From NCBI GenBank assembly GCA_036186865.1, contig AP025069.1, positions 23,234,629 through 23,298,628 of the forward strand: 64,000 nt of DNA, given 5' to 3'. Position numbers and translations under genes: made by a program. Under the pieces are notes generated by a model that ran no database searches, was not told where the DNA came from, and saw nothing but the letters and a program-made list of their open reading frames with translations. The stretch is from Eustoma russellianum (Eukaryota > Streptophyta > Magnoliopsida > Gentianales > Gentianaceae). Within the stretch, counting starts at the first letter, position 1. The number at the start of each line of letters is the position of its first letter. Shown piece after piece: positions 1 through 9,826 of this stretch.

Positions 1-207
1 TTGTCATTTTCTTGAGGATAAGAGACCCTGCACAGAATACTTCATGCAAGTCTTGTATGATGTTGAATTTGAAAATGATCCATTTTGAGGCATGGAAATC
101 AATCCGATGTTTTAGCTTCCATGACTTGGCTAGGTTATAATCTGCTTGCCTTTCCGGGAACTTACCCACAAAACATCCCACCAAGTACCATTCCCACTCA
201 TCATCAT
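1..207 (-). pseudogene. DUF4283-type gene, downstream half (decayed)
   Basis: Read on the minus strand, this segment gives WEWYLVGCFVGKFPER followed, one frame over, by HASKWIIFKF. This is the usual core of plant DUF4283 proteins, which are often attached to retroelement-like CCHC genes. A TAG stop and a frameshift separate the two blocks. It is the continuation of the minus-strand pseudogene at 8922-9826: the CRM-like element at 208-8921 sits between them, and the reading frame joins exactly across one copy of the ATCAT target duplication. The gene runs off the left edge of the window. Function is unknown; LINE ORF1-like origin is possible. Seen directly: the motifs and frame. Inferred: family assignment. 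Confidence 0.6.
203..207. repeat. Target-site duplication ATCAT, left copy
   Basis: ATCAT directly precedes the 5' LTR (TGATGAGG...) and is repeated at 8922-8926 right after the 3' LTR (...GTATCA). This fixes both element borders. Confidence 0.95.
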
Positions 208-1405
208 TGATGAGGTCCATAACCCTCATCCATGTCAAGATAATGAGAATGCACATAATGTTACAAAAATGCAAGATCAAGGACCCCTTAACAAGAAGTA
301 AAACTAAGAAACTAATGCATGAAGTAGGGGCCTTTCTTTTTAAACATGTGCAAGATGAACCAAAGGAATGTATACATTGGGTTCACCTTATTGAACCTAT
401 AACATGATTTGTAAGAGTTTTTAGAACCATTGTAAAATATCATTAAGTTAGAATGTGTTCTTTATTTTGCTTTGTAAATGTTTATGTTGTATTAGTTTAG
501 GCCTATCTTGGATTGTGAGTTTCTGCAGGACCAGTTTTGGTAGAATTAACGTATCTCTGCAACCACAAGGCCAATTTACAAGTTTCAAGATGTTTTGGAA
601 AGCTAAGACAAAGATCTACAACTTTCATGTTTTGCACTTCTCCAAATTCGGTCGTCTTAATAGCCAAAATCAGCATGCAAGTTGAAGTACTGTTTCTACC
701 GAATTCTGTGACATACCTTCAGTATTTTGGATGTATCTCCTCAATGGTTGGGTCAAATGTAAAGAACTTTATATGCTTATTTTCTACACTCAATTGGATA
801 CAATTATCTAGAAGAAGTCAAGGCCTATTTCGATCTGGAAGATGTCCAAAATTCTGTCACAAATCAGATAAGATTTTCAAGTTGAAGACAAATCCTTAAA
901 GTCTTCCATGAATAGTACTTGAGGGGCCTAGTTTGAAAATCATCATTCAAGACTTGCAAGACTAGTTTTTATGGAGCCTACATGAATTGTTTTTAGAAGT
1001 GTGTAGTCTTTTCAATCATCATTTCAATTTGTAAGATAGTTTGTTGTCTTGTGTTATTTTTGCCTATAAAAGGCACATAAGAGAAGCCTTGTAAAAACAC
1101 ACCTTTAATGAAAATTTCTTCTTCTTCAAGAGCAATTCTTGTGTGTTTTCTTGGTTCATATTCAAAATCAAGGCTAGAAACTTTCAAGGCTTGAACATCC
1201 TTGTGAGAGTTGTCCAATTCCGGGGAGGGAAACATCCAAGAGGGAGGTATCTTGCTTGGGTTATGTGAAACTCATTGGAGGACTTATGTTCAAAAGGTTT
1301 TCTTCAACTTATTTGGAAGCAAGGTGAAGCTATCTTCATTGTGCCTAAACCATATTTGGAGGAGGAGCTTTAGAGTTAAAGAAAGGTCCATTCTTGCACG
1401 TATCA
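208..1405 (+). repeat. CRM-like element 5' LTR
   Basis: 1198 bp, TGATGAGG...GTATCA, matching 7725-8921. It contains a TATA box at 1065-1072. The first ~200 bp encode the polyprotein C-terminus in the 3' copy; here that stretch is open but frameshifted by an extra C near 290. Confidence 0.95.
1065..1072 (+). promoter_or_regulatory. LTR TATA box
   Basis: TATAAAAG in CCTATAAAAGGCACATAAG, about 340 bp before the LTR end, repeated at 8581-8588 in the 3' LTR. This is the expected place for the U3 promoter; R would begin roughly 30 bp downstream. Confidence 0.6.
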
Positions 1406-1408
1406 AAG

Positions 1409-1420
1409 TGGTATCAGAGC
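1409..1420 (+). other. Primer-binding site (initiator tRNA-Met)
   Basis: TGGTATCAGAGC begins 3 bp after the LTR end. It is complementary to the 3' end of plant initiator tRNA-Met, the usual minus-strand primer. The same 12-mer marks the internal border of the other elements here (31107, 50467-50478 minus, 58184-58195 minus, 58399-58410 minus). Confidence 0.9.
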
Positions 1421-3000
1421 GAAGGTTTTTCTTTAACTCAACTTATCATTTCTTTGTGTCAATTTTTTTCTTTTCTTTCGTTCTTCTCTTCATCCACCAT
1501 TCAACCATCTTCTTAGAAGGTTGAATTCTATTTGGTTTAGTGTCTTCTCCTTGTTTTGAATTGTACAATTCAGAAACAAAAAAGAAACCAAAACCAAAAC
1601 AGTTTATCCGTGTGTTTTCTAGTTTTGTCTATTAAATTCACTTCTTTTTCTGTTACATCTTGTTGCTAAAAAAAAAAGTGTCATCTTTCTTTTTATCAAG
1701 TTTCTTTATCTCTTCCTGTTCAACAAAAAAAACTCAAAAAAAAACCGATATACAAGCTTACCGTATCAATTGGTGATATAAGGTTGGATTGGACTCTGGA
1801 CAATTACCGTAACACTGGACCTACATGAAATTGGTGATATAAGGTTGGATTGGACTATGGACAATTACCGTAACGCTGAACCTACATGACATTGGTGATA
1901 TAAGGTTGGATTGGACTCTGAGAACTTACCGTGACGCTGGACCTATATGAAATTGGAAAGGACTAAGGACAAACATATCATAAAACACTTAAAGATTATT
2001 TCTTTGTGATGATTTATGGTTTGTTTATTTCATTTGGTTGGATTTCAATTTCTTTATGTTTAGACACTTTCTTGGACTTTAAGTTCTTTGTTTAGAAGCT
2101 TTTCTGCATTACTTATATTCAGTCCATTGCTTATATATCTACCTTGGTCTATCCTATATTCTTGTTGTTATCGAAGCTCTTAACTTCTTTTAGACTTTGT
2201 GTTTGTTTAGTTGTATTGTGTGGTGAGCTTAGTTGCATTTTCTTGTGTTCAATATTTGATTTGACAGCCTCGTCAAGAAAGAAAATCAATTTGTTCTTCT
2301 TGAACAACTTGACAGCCTACTACAAAAAAAAATCAAGATATCCATCCAAAACAAATACACAAAGTCTTACCAATCAATTTTACTGAGATATATACACCTT
2401 GTTTAGCTTTGAACAAGGAAAAAAAAAGGAAAGAGAAGCTTATTTCAAGAGAAGTTTGCACAAAACAATTAAGAGTGCAAAGAGCAAAAGAGTTGGTCTT
2501 GTTTCCTTCATAAACCCGAAGTACCCATTTGTTTTCACTTTTGAACACTTGAGTGCTTCTAGTTCATTCATACTTGCATCTAGCTTGCATAAAGCCTAAG
2601 ATTAAGTTAAGGATTGCCCAGGGCAACCCCTTAGCATTTCTTTGACTCAGCTTATTACATCAAATTTGGTTTCAATTCTCTTTGAATCTTAGTACAGTCC
2701 AAGTTTGTTGTTTATAACATTAGAATTGTGAGTGAATTGGTGGAAGACTTGTGAAGAAGGTTTACTTTACATGATTGAAGTTATCGGAATGGATACTCAT
2801 TTGGCAAGTTTGTTTTGAATTGTTCTAGCCTCAGATTCTTCAAGAAGACACAAGATTGTGTGAACTACAAAAAGAGAGAGAGAGAGACAAACACTTGTTT
2901 TTTTTTGTTTTCCACTAACATAATCAAGTTTCTTTTGTCTTTGTGTTAGTTTTCCTTTTTTTTTCTTTGTTATTTTTTTTCAATTTCAGGTAATTGTACC
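1421..3000 (+). other. CRM-like element 5' leader
   Basis: Long untranslated leader, T-rich and with many short A- and T-runs, between the primer-binding site and the gag ATG at 3001. It contains a 61-bp tandem triplication (1770-1952) and an AGAG microsatellite near 2872-2888. The reading frames in it are short and show no motif, so I call no gene. Confidence 0.7.
1770..1952 (+). repeat. 61-bp tandem triplication in the leader
   Basis: Three units start at 1770, 1831 and 1892 with TTGGTGATATAAGGTTGGAT and carry TTACCGTAAC and CTGGACCTACATGA further on. Units differ by a few bases; the third is the most divergent in its second half. Confidence 0.9.
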
Positions 3001-3720
3001 ATGGATAAGACACCTGAGAGTACCGTGGGTCTTAACAAAGAAGGAGAAAGATTTTCCACAAACGCAGACGATATAGCACAACTAATGCAAAAGATGTTAT
3101 GGGAAATGAAATTGATGAGTAGCCGTGTAGAGGGCCTAGAAAAACAGTCACAATCTCATCTACAAAATCCTTTACATGAAGGACAAACATCACACATACC
3201 GGAACATAGGCCTAAAAGCCACGGGTCTTTTGCTCCGGAAAGAGGAAGAGGTAGAGGCAGAAACAGAGGAAGAGGGCTTAATAGGGATTTCATACCTATG
3301 AGGACCTTTGATGAAAGAGAAGAAGAACCACACCAAATGTTTGATGACTATAACATTGAGGAAGAGTACAACCAATTTCGAAATCGTGGGAATCAAAAGA
3401 ATAACCCACAAGAAGATGAATTCATCAAAACAAAAGTGAACATTCCCACATTCCATGGAAAGAGCGATGCTGAGGCATATTTTGAATGGGAGAAAAAGGT
3501 AGATCTCATATACTCTTGTACAAATTATACTGATTTGACTAAAGTGCGGTATGCAGCTATAGAGTTTGCAGATTATGCCTTAATTTGGTGGGATCAACTA
3601 CACAACGTAAGGAGAAGAACTAGACAAGCACCAATCTCTACTTGGGAAGAAATGAAAATTGAGATGAGAAAAAAATTCATTCCTTCAGACTATGAAAGAA
3701 CCATCTACCAAAACTTGTAA
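3001..3720 (+). CDS. CRM-like gag, N-terminal part, ended by a nonsense codon
   Basis: 239 codons from ATG 3001 to TAA 3718-3720. After an RG-rich stretch (about residues 76-93) comes the gag capsid-like domain, with the hallmark pattern around IPTFHGKSDAEAYFEWEKKV and ALIWWDQL. Gag forms the particle that packages element RNA. The frame after the TAA is the same frame as the long downstream frame starting at 3778, and the sequence goes straight on into the rest of the capsid domain ([10 protein letters not shown]). The stop therefore looks like a CAA-to-TAA change in a once continuous gag-pol gene rather than a natural terminus. Read-through is an untested alternative. Confidence 0.85.
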   Translation: MDKTPESTVGLNKEGERFSTNADDIAQLMQKMLWEMKLMSSRVEGLEKQSQSHLQNPLHEGQTSHIPEHRPKSHGSFAPERGRGRGRNRGRGLNRDFIPMRTFDEREEEPHQMFDDYNIEEEYNQFRNRGNQKNNPQEDEFIKTKVNIPTFHGKSDAEAYFEWEKKVDLIYSCTNYTDLTKVRYAAIEFADYALIWWDQLHNVRRRTRQAPISTWEEMKIEMRKKFIPSDYERTIYQNL

Positions 3721-6700
3721 AAACTCACTCAAGGAAGCCGTAGTGTAGATGAGTATTTCAAAGAGTTAGAGATCTTATTGATAAGAGCTAACATTGAAGA
3801 ACCAGAAGAAGCTACCATGGCTAGATTTCTAGCTGGATTGAACAAGGAAATTGCAAACAGAGTTGAACTTACCACATATATTGATATGACTTCCATGGTT
3901 CATAAAGCTGAAAAGATTGAGAGACAACTCAAGGTAAAACCCTTTGCATCTAGTCTATCTTTTCGAGCTAATTCTTCATCCTATCCAAGAATGCCGCCTA
4001 GGACAAATCAAGGCACAAGTTTCAGGCCAACTGCACCTCAAGGCCGTGGATTCCAAGGCAAGACTCAACCAAATCAAAGACCACCTCAACTACCTCAACA
4101 AAACTTGGATAAAGGGAAAAACAAGGTTGAAGGTAACATTTCTAATTCCACTACTAGATTTAGAGACATTCAATGCTATAAATGCTTAGGTAAAGGTCAT
4201 TTTGCAAATCAATGTCCTAACCCTAAACGTATCATGTTCATTGAAGAATCTAATGAATATTATTCTGAGGATGAGGAAGTGGAACATGTTAATGTTGAGG
4301 AAAATCAAGATGAAAATGAAGAAAGTGTGAGTGAGGATGAAGAACTTGCATCAAAAGAATTCTTGGTTGTTAGAAGAGCTCTTAATGCACATGTTAAGAT
4401 TGATGAGCAAGATCAACATAGAGACAACATTTTTCATATCCATTGCATGGTTAAAGGGAAAGTTTGTACTTTGATTATTGACTCTGGATCCTGTACTAAT
4501 GTGGCAAGTGTTGAACTCGTTAGAAAACTTGATTTGCCATTACTTAACCATCCACACCCTTATAAACTATCTTGGTTGAATGATTGTGGAGAAGTGAGTG
4601 TTAGCAAACAAGTTTTGATCTCATTGTCTATTGGTGGGTATAAAGATGATATCTTATGTGATGTAGCTCCTATGCATGCAAGTCATATCCTGCTAGGTAG
4701 ACCATGGCAGTTTGATAAGAAAGTTACTTATGATGGATACTTGAATAGGTATTCGTTCAGGTTTAACAATAAGTTGTTTAAGCTACATGCATTACCCCCA
4801 CACAAGGTATTTGAAGACCAAAAGAGAATGTGTAAGAATAGAAATGAACCTAAGGAGAAAGAGGCAGAAAAGAAATTTCTGGAGTGTATTAAGAGTGAAA
4901 GAAAGAAAAATGAGTCTAAAGGCAAAGAGATAGTAAACATTGATGAAGACAAATCTCAAAAGAAATTTGCTTTCTTTGCCAAACCAAGTGAAGTGTCACA
5001 TGCCTTAAACTCAAAGAATACTGTCTACGTTTTGATGTTTAAGGAGTCTCTGTTTTCTATGAGTGACTTACCCTCCACTTTGCCTAGTGGAGTTGTATCT
5101 TTGCTTGATGAGTTTTCAAGGTTGTTTCCTGAAGAAGAACCTTCTGGGTTGCCGCCTTTAAGAGGAATTGAGCACCAAATAGACTTCATACCTGGTGCTG
5201 TCCTACCTAATAGGCCAGCCTACAGAGCAAACCCTGCTGAAACGAAGGAAATTCAACGCCAAGTAGAAGAACTCTTGGCCAAAGGAAAAGTGAGGGAAAG
5301 CATGAGTCCTTGTGCCGTTCCTGTGATCGTTGTACCAAAGAAAGATGGTACATGGAGGATGTGTACTGATTGTAGAGCCATCAACAAGATAACTGTAAAA
5401 TACAGGTATCCCATTCCGAGACTTGATGATATGCTTGATGAATTGCATGGTGCTAAGTATTTTACCAAGATTGATCTTAAAAGTGGTTACTTTCAAGTAC
5501 GCATTAAAGAAGGTGATGAATGGAAAACTGCATTTAAGACCAAGTTTGGATTGTATGAGTGGTTAGTCATGCCATTTGGCTTAACTAATGCACCTAGTAC
5601 TTTCATGAGATTAATGAATGAAGTCTTACGTGCATTCATTGGGAAATTTGTTGTTGTGTACTTTGACGATATCTTGATTTACTCTAAGACTTTGCATGAA
5701 CACATAGGCCACCTAAGAAGCGTTTTTGAAGCATTAAAGAAAGAACAGTTATATGCAAATTTCAAGAAATGTTCTTTTTGTATGGAAAAAGTTGTGTTTC
5801 TAGGATTTGTGGTTAGTGCAAATGGAATTGAAATGGATCAAGATAAAGTGAACTCAATTTTAGAATGGCCAATTCCCACAACTGTTGGAGAGGTGAGAAG
5901 CTTTCATGGATTGGCTAGTTTCTATAGAAGATTTGTTAAGGACTTTTCCACTATTGCTGCACCTTTGAATGAGATTGTTAAAAAAGACGTAGGATTTCAG
6001 TGGGGAGAGTCACAACAGAAAGCCTTTGATGAACTTAAAGCAAGGTTAACTTCTGCACCTATTCTAAGACTACCTAGCTTTGATGAAACATTTGAAATTG
6101 AATGTGATGCTAGTGGTGTTGGTATAGGAGCTGTACTATCTCAGTCTAAACAACCGATTGCTTATTTTAGTGAAAAGCTTAAGGGAGCGCAATTGAATTA
6201 TTCAACCTATGACAAAGAGTTGTATGCACTTGTTAGATCATTGCAAACTTGGCAACATTATTTGCAACATAAGGAGTTTGTGGTTCACACTGATCACGAA
6301 AGTCTTAAGTTCCTTAAAAGCCAAGGAAAGTTAAATAAGAGGCATGCAAAATGGGTTGAATTCATTGAACAATTTCCTTATGTGATAAAATATAAGCAAG
6401 GAAAAGATAACATTGTAGCTGATGCATTATCTAGGAGATATTCTTTGATTACTACATTGTCATCTCATTTGCTTGGATTTGAGTGCATCAAGGAATTGTA
6501 TACATCTGATCCTGACTTTCAGTCAATATTTGATGCATGTGCCGATTCTCCATTTGGTAAGTATTATTTACATGATGGATATTTGTTTAAAGAAAAAAAA
6601 TTGTGCATACCTAAGTGTTCTGTCAGAGAGATACTTGTCAAAGAAGCACATGGTGGAGGTTTAATGGGCCATTTTGGCATCTTTAAGACATTAGAGATGT

Positions 6701-7923
6701 TAAAGGAACGTTTCTTTTGGCCTCATATGAGAGTTAATGTAGAGAAGATTTGTGGAAGTTGTATAACTTGCAAGAAAGCTAAATCTACATCACATCAACA
6801 TGGTTTGTATACCCCATTACCTGTCCCTATGTCACCTTGGATTGATATATCTATGGACTTTGTTTTGGGATTGCCCAGATCAAAAGATGGAAGTGATAGT
6901 GTGTTTGTTGTCGTTGACAGATTTTCTAAAATGGCACACTTTATAGCTTGTAAAAAGGTTGATGATGCATCTCACGTTGCAAACTTGTTCTTTCAGGAAG
7001 TTGTCCGTCTACATGGCATGCCTAGAACCATTGTTAGTGATAGAGATACTAAGTTCTTAAGTCACTTTTGGCGTGTGTTGTGGGGTAAACTTGGAACAAA
7101 ACTCTTGTTTTCTACTACTGCTCACCCCCAAACAGATGGTCAAACTGAAGTTGTGAATCGAACTTTGTCTCAATTATTGCGTGCTATCATTCAGGAGAAC
7201 CTTAAGAATTGGAGAGATTGCTTGCCATATATTAAATTTGCTTATAATAGAAGCGTTCACAGTGGCACCACACATTCACCGTTTGAAGTTGTATATGGTT
7301 TCAATCCTTTGTCTCCACTTGATCTTGTGCCTATTCCTGTTCATGAACGTGCAAGTATTGATGGTAAGAATAAGGCTGAACTGATTAAGAAATTGCATGC
7401 TAAGGTTAAGCTACAACTTGAAAAGAAAAACAAACAGTATGCAAAACAAGCTAACAAAGGACGCAAGGAAGTTCTGTCTGAACCAGGTGATCTTGTTTGG
7501 CTACATTTAAGGAAAGAAAGGTTTCCTAGAGAAAGGAAATCTAAGCTCATGCCAAGAGGAGATGGCCCTTTCAAGGTACTTCAAAAGGTCGGAGATAATG
7601 CTTACATTCTTGACCTTCCTGAGAGTAAGTATGGTTCAATTTCTCATACGTTTAACGTTGCTGATCTTACCCCTTTTGGTGATGATTTAGATTCGAGGTC
7701 GAATCATTTTGAAGAAGGGGGGAATGATGAGGTCCATAACCCTCATCCATGTCAAGATAATGAGAATGCACATAATGTTACAAAAATGCAAGATCAAGGA
7801 CCCTTAACAAGAAGTAAAACTAAGAAACTAATGCATGAAGTAGGGGCCTTTCTTTTTAAACATGTGCAAGATGAACCAAAGGAATGTATACATTGGGTTC
7901 ACCTTATTGAACCTATAACATGA
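3721..7923 (+). CDS. CRM-like gag C-terminus, protease, reverse transcriptase, RNase H, integrase
   Basis: Open from just after the TAA to TGA 7921-7923; first ATG-independent start reported at 3778 (1381 aa from there). Numbering from 3778: gag C-terminal helices at 1-55; CCHC knuckle [14 protein letters not shown] at 133-146; protease IIDSGS with Asp 235; reverse transcriptase with YFDD at 628-631; RNase H (ECDASG); integrase HHCC zinc finger, then the DDE core including [11 protein letters not shown] and the [11 protein letters not shown] block. The C-terminal domain carries RGDGPFKVL and NVADLTPF. The PPT codes EEGGN, and the last ~66 codons lie inside the 3' LTR. These enzymes make cDNA and insert it. 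No catalytic residue looks lost; apart from the upstream TAA the frame is clean. Confidence 0.9.
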   Translation, partial: KLTQGSRSVDEYFKELEILLIRANIEEPEEATMARFLAGLNKEIANRVELTTYIDMTSMVHKAEKIERQLKVKPFASSLSFRANSSSYPRMPPRTNQGTSFRPTAPQGRGFQGKTQPNQRPPQLPQQNLDKGKNKVEGNISNSTTRFRDIQCYKCLGKGHFANQCPNPKRIMFIEESNEYYSEDEEVEHVNVEENQDENEESVSEDEELASKEFLVVRRALNAHVKIDEQDQHRDNIFHIHCMVKGKVCTLIIDSGSCTNVASVELVRKLDLPLLNHPHPYKLSWLNDCGEVSVSKQVLISLSIGGYKDDILCDVAPMHASHILLGRPWQFDKKVTYDGYLNRYSFRFNNKLFKLHALPPHKVFEDQKRMCKNRNEPKEKEAEKKFLECIKSERKKNESKGKEIVNIDEDKSQKKFAFFAKPSEVSHALNSKNTVYVLMFKESLFSMSDLPSTLPSGVVSLLDEFSRLFPEEEPSGLPPLRGIEHQIDFIPGAVLPNRPAYRANPAETKEIQRQVEELLAKGKVRESMSPCAVPVIVVPKKDGTWRMCTDCRAINKITVKYRYPIPRLDDMLDELHGAKYFTKIDLKSGYFQVRIKEGDEWKTAFKTKFGLYEWLVMPFGLTNAPSTFMRLMNEVLRAFIGKFVVVYFDDILIYSKTLHEHIGHLRSVFEALKKEQLYANFKKCSFCMEKVVFLGFVVSANGIEMDQDKVNSILEWPIPTTVGEVRSFHGLASFYRRFVKDFSTIAAPLNEIVKKDVGFQWGESQQKAFDELKARLTSAPILRLPSFDETFEIECDASGVGIGAVLSQSKQPIAYFSEKLKGAQLNYSTYDKELYALVRSLQTWQHYLQHKEFVVHTDHESLKFLKSQGKLNKRHAKWVEFIEQFPYVIKYKQGKDNIVADALSRRYSLITTLSSHLLGFECIKELYTSDPDFQSIFDACADSPFGKYYLHDGYLFKEKKLCIPKCSVREILVKEAHGGGLMGHFGIFKTLEMLKERFFWPHMRVNVEKICGSCITCKKAKSTSHQHGLYTPLPVPMSPWIDISMDFVLGLPRSKDGSDSVFVVVDRFSKMAHFIACKKVDDASHVANLFFQEVVRLHGMPRTIVSDRDTKFLSHFWRVLWGKLGTKLLFSTTAHPQTDGQTEVVNRTLSQLLRAIIQENLKNWRDCLPYIKFAYNRSVHSGTTHSPFEVVYGFNPLSPLDLVPIPVHERASIDGKNKAELIKKLHAKVKLQLEKKNKQYAKQANKGRKEVLSEPGDLVWLHLRKERFPRERKSKLMPRGDGPFKVLQKVGDNAYILDLPESKYGSISHTFNVADLTPFGDDLDSRSNHFEEGGNDEVHNPHPCQDNENAHNVTKMQDQGPLTRSKTKKLMHEVGAFLFKHVQDEPKECIHWVHLIEPIT
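7711..7724 (+). other. Polypurine tract inside the coding frame
   Basis: GAAGAAGGGGGGAA directly precedes the 3' LTR and primes plus-strand DNA. It is also translated as part of the polyprotein, so it is under two constraints at once. Confidence 0.85.
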
Positions 7924-8921
7924 TTTGTAAGAGTTTTTAGAACCATTGTAAAATATCATTAAGTTAGAATGTGTTCTTTATTTTGCTTTGTAAATGTTTA
8001 TGTTGTATTAGTTTAGGCCTATCTCGGATTGTGAGTTTCTGCAGGACCAGTTTTGGTAGAATTAACGTATCTCTGCAACCACAAGGCCAATTTACAAGTT
8101 TCAAGATGTTTTGGAAAGCTAAGACAAAGATCTACAACTTTCATGTTTTGCACTTCTCCAAATTCGGTCGTCTTAATAGCCAAAATCAGCATGCAAGTTG
8201 AAGTACTGTTTCTACCGAATTCTGTGACATACCTTCAGTATTTTGGATGTATCTCCTCAATGGTTGGGTCAAATGTAAAGAACTTTATATGCTTATTTTC
8301 TACACTCAATTGGATACAATTATCTAGAAGAAGTCAAGGCCTATTTCGATCTGGAAGATGTCCAAAATTCTGTCACAAATCAGATAAGATTTTCAAGTTG
8401 AAGACAAATCCTTAAAGTCTTCCATGAATAGTACTTGAGGGGCCTAGTTTGAAAATCATCATTCAAGACTTGCAAGACTAGTTTTTATGGAGCCTACATG
8501 AATTGTTTTTAGAAGTGTGTAGTCTTTTCAATCATCATTTCAATTTGTAAGATAGTTTGTTGTCTTGTGTTATTTTTGCCTATAAAAGGCACATAAGAGA
8601 AGCCTTGTAAAAACACACCTTTAATGAAAATTTCTTCTTCTTCAAGAGCAATTCTTGTGTGTTTTCTTGGTTCATATTCAAAATCAAGGCTAGAAACTTT
8701 CAAGGCTTGAACATCCTTGTGAGAGTTGTCCAATTCCGGGGAGGGAAACATCCAAGAGGGAGGTATCTTGCTTGGGTTATGTGAAACTCATTGGAGGACT
8801 TATGTTCAAAAGGTTTTCTTCAACTTATTTGGAAGCAAGGTGAAGCTATCTTCATTGTGCCTAAACCATATTTGGAGGAGGAGCTTTAGAGTTAAAGAAA
8901 GGTCCATTCTTGCACGTATCA
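7725..8921 (+). repeat. CRM-like element 3' LTR
   Basis: 1197 bp, same borders as 208-1405. It encodes the polyprotein end up to 7923 and has a TATA box at 8581-8588. The TSD ATCAT follows at 8922-8926. Confidence 0.95.
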
Positions 8922-9826
8922 ATCATGCTTTAGGGAACCAACATATACATAGATTTTCCCATTCTGCTTGGCCATTGTTTTCTTTAGTTTTACATTATGG
9001 TCAGGTCTTCTGTTGTTGGTGAATAATGTGCTCCACGGGTTGATACCACCAGTAGTAGGGGGAGGTCCTTGGGGTTGTTGGCCCGCTGTTGTGATTGGTT
9101 TGGTAGGGATGCTAGGCACACCCTGCTTGGTAAGGTTGGCATGGTACGCCGGTGGCACGCTTTTTGTGTCAGGCAGGGTTGGTACGGTTGGCACGCTAGT
9201 AGTTGGTTGGCAGTGTGGCGCATTGATCGAAGAATTTCTAGAAAATGACTGGCCAGAGGGTTTGTGTTGACTACAGCGTGATGTGACTCCTCAGCCGGCA
9301 GAATGGAGGGGTTTTCCAAGTAATTAGCACGTGGCAGGGGTTGACTGACGGCCTCTGCTAGACTAGCTGCTCGCAGCCTGCCAAGGCACGTGGACGATAG
9401 AGGGTCTTTACCCGCCGGGTACAGATTTGAGCGAGGGGTTGAATTTTTAAACTTTTCAATTTTCCTTCGGCTACCGTTATGGGATTTTTTCGTCCTTCTT
9501 CATCTGAGCATTCTTGCAAGGCAGCTGGAGGTGCATCCTGACCATTGAGTGCGCCAGCCTCCACTTCCAGGTGGATTTGTTGGTTTTCATCCATGGGAGT
9601 TTCTTCTCCTTCCGTAATTCCATGGAAGGAGAATCTTTCATCGTCTTCTTCTTCCTCACACGAAGAAAGAACTTCATGATCTTCTTCTACTTGGAGATGG
9701 TGCGCCATTTCTTTGGATTATGGATGCTATTTTGCTAGAGCTTGTGGAATCCAAGCCGCTGGCTTTGACAGCCTTCTTCTTCTTCTTCTTCAAGATGGCT
9801 GCTTTTGCAGCTCTTGAGCGTGTCAT
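8922..9826 (-). pseudogene. DUF4283-type gene, upstream half (frameshifted)
   Basis: A minus-strand gene remnant beginning near ATG 9826-9824, with a lysine run from the (TTC)n at about 9769-9792. It passes through an acidic segment (MAHHLQVEEDHEVLSS..., frame 9708-9358), a segment with SILPAEES (9319-8990) and a segment with NPWSTLFTNNR and GKIYVYVGSLKHD (9194-8922). The three lie in three different frames, so at least two frameshifts have occurred, and stops occur between them. The PWSTLF motif ahead of DUF4283 is typical of these plant proteins. The frame runs exactly into 207-1 across the CRM-like insertion. I do not know a function. The plus-strand reading frames here are antisense shadows. 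Confidence 0.55.

Larger units (their letters stand above)
208..8921 (+). mobile_element. CRM-like Ty3/gypsy LTR retrotransposon, nearly intact
   Basis: Complete element with two 1.2-kb LTRs, a 5-bp TSD, an initiator-Met primer-binding site, a gag-pol gene and a polypurine tract. The order PR-RT-RH-IN makes it Ty3/gypsy. The gag sequence and a polyprotein that runs on into the 3' LTR, ending in a [14 protein letters not shown] segment, match the CRM (centromeric) chromovirus lineage. By eye the LTRs differ by one substitution (W/R codon near 512 versus 8028) and one 1-bp indel near 290, so insertion is very recent. The only coding lesion I see is a TAA at 3718. It lies inside a DUF4283-type pseudogene. 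Lineage assignment comes from recognised sequence, not from a phylogeny. Confidence 0.9.

Noticed and set aside
455..899. Reading frames of 76 and 120 aa, repeated at 7971-8415
   Set aside because: They lie entirely in the two LTRs of the CRM-like element, lack motifs, and are duplicated only because LTRs are duplicated.
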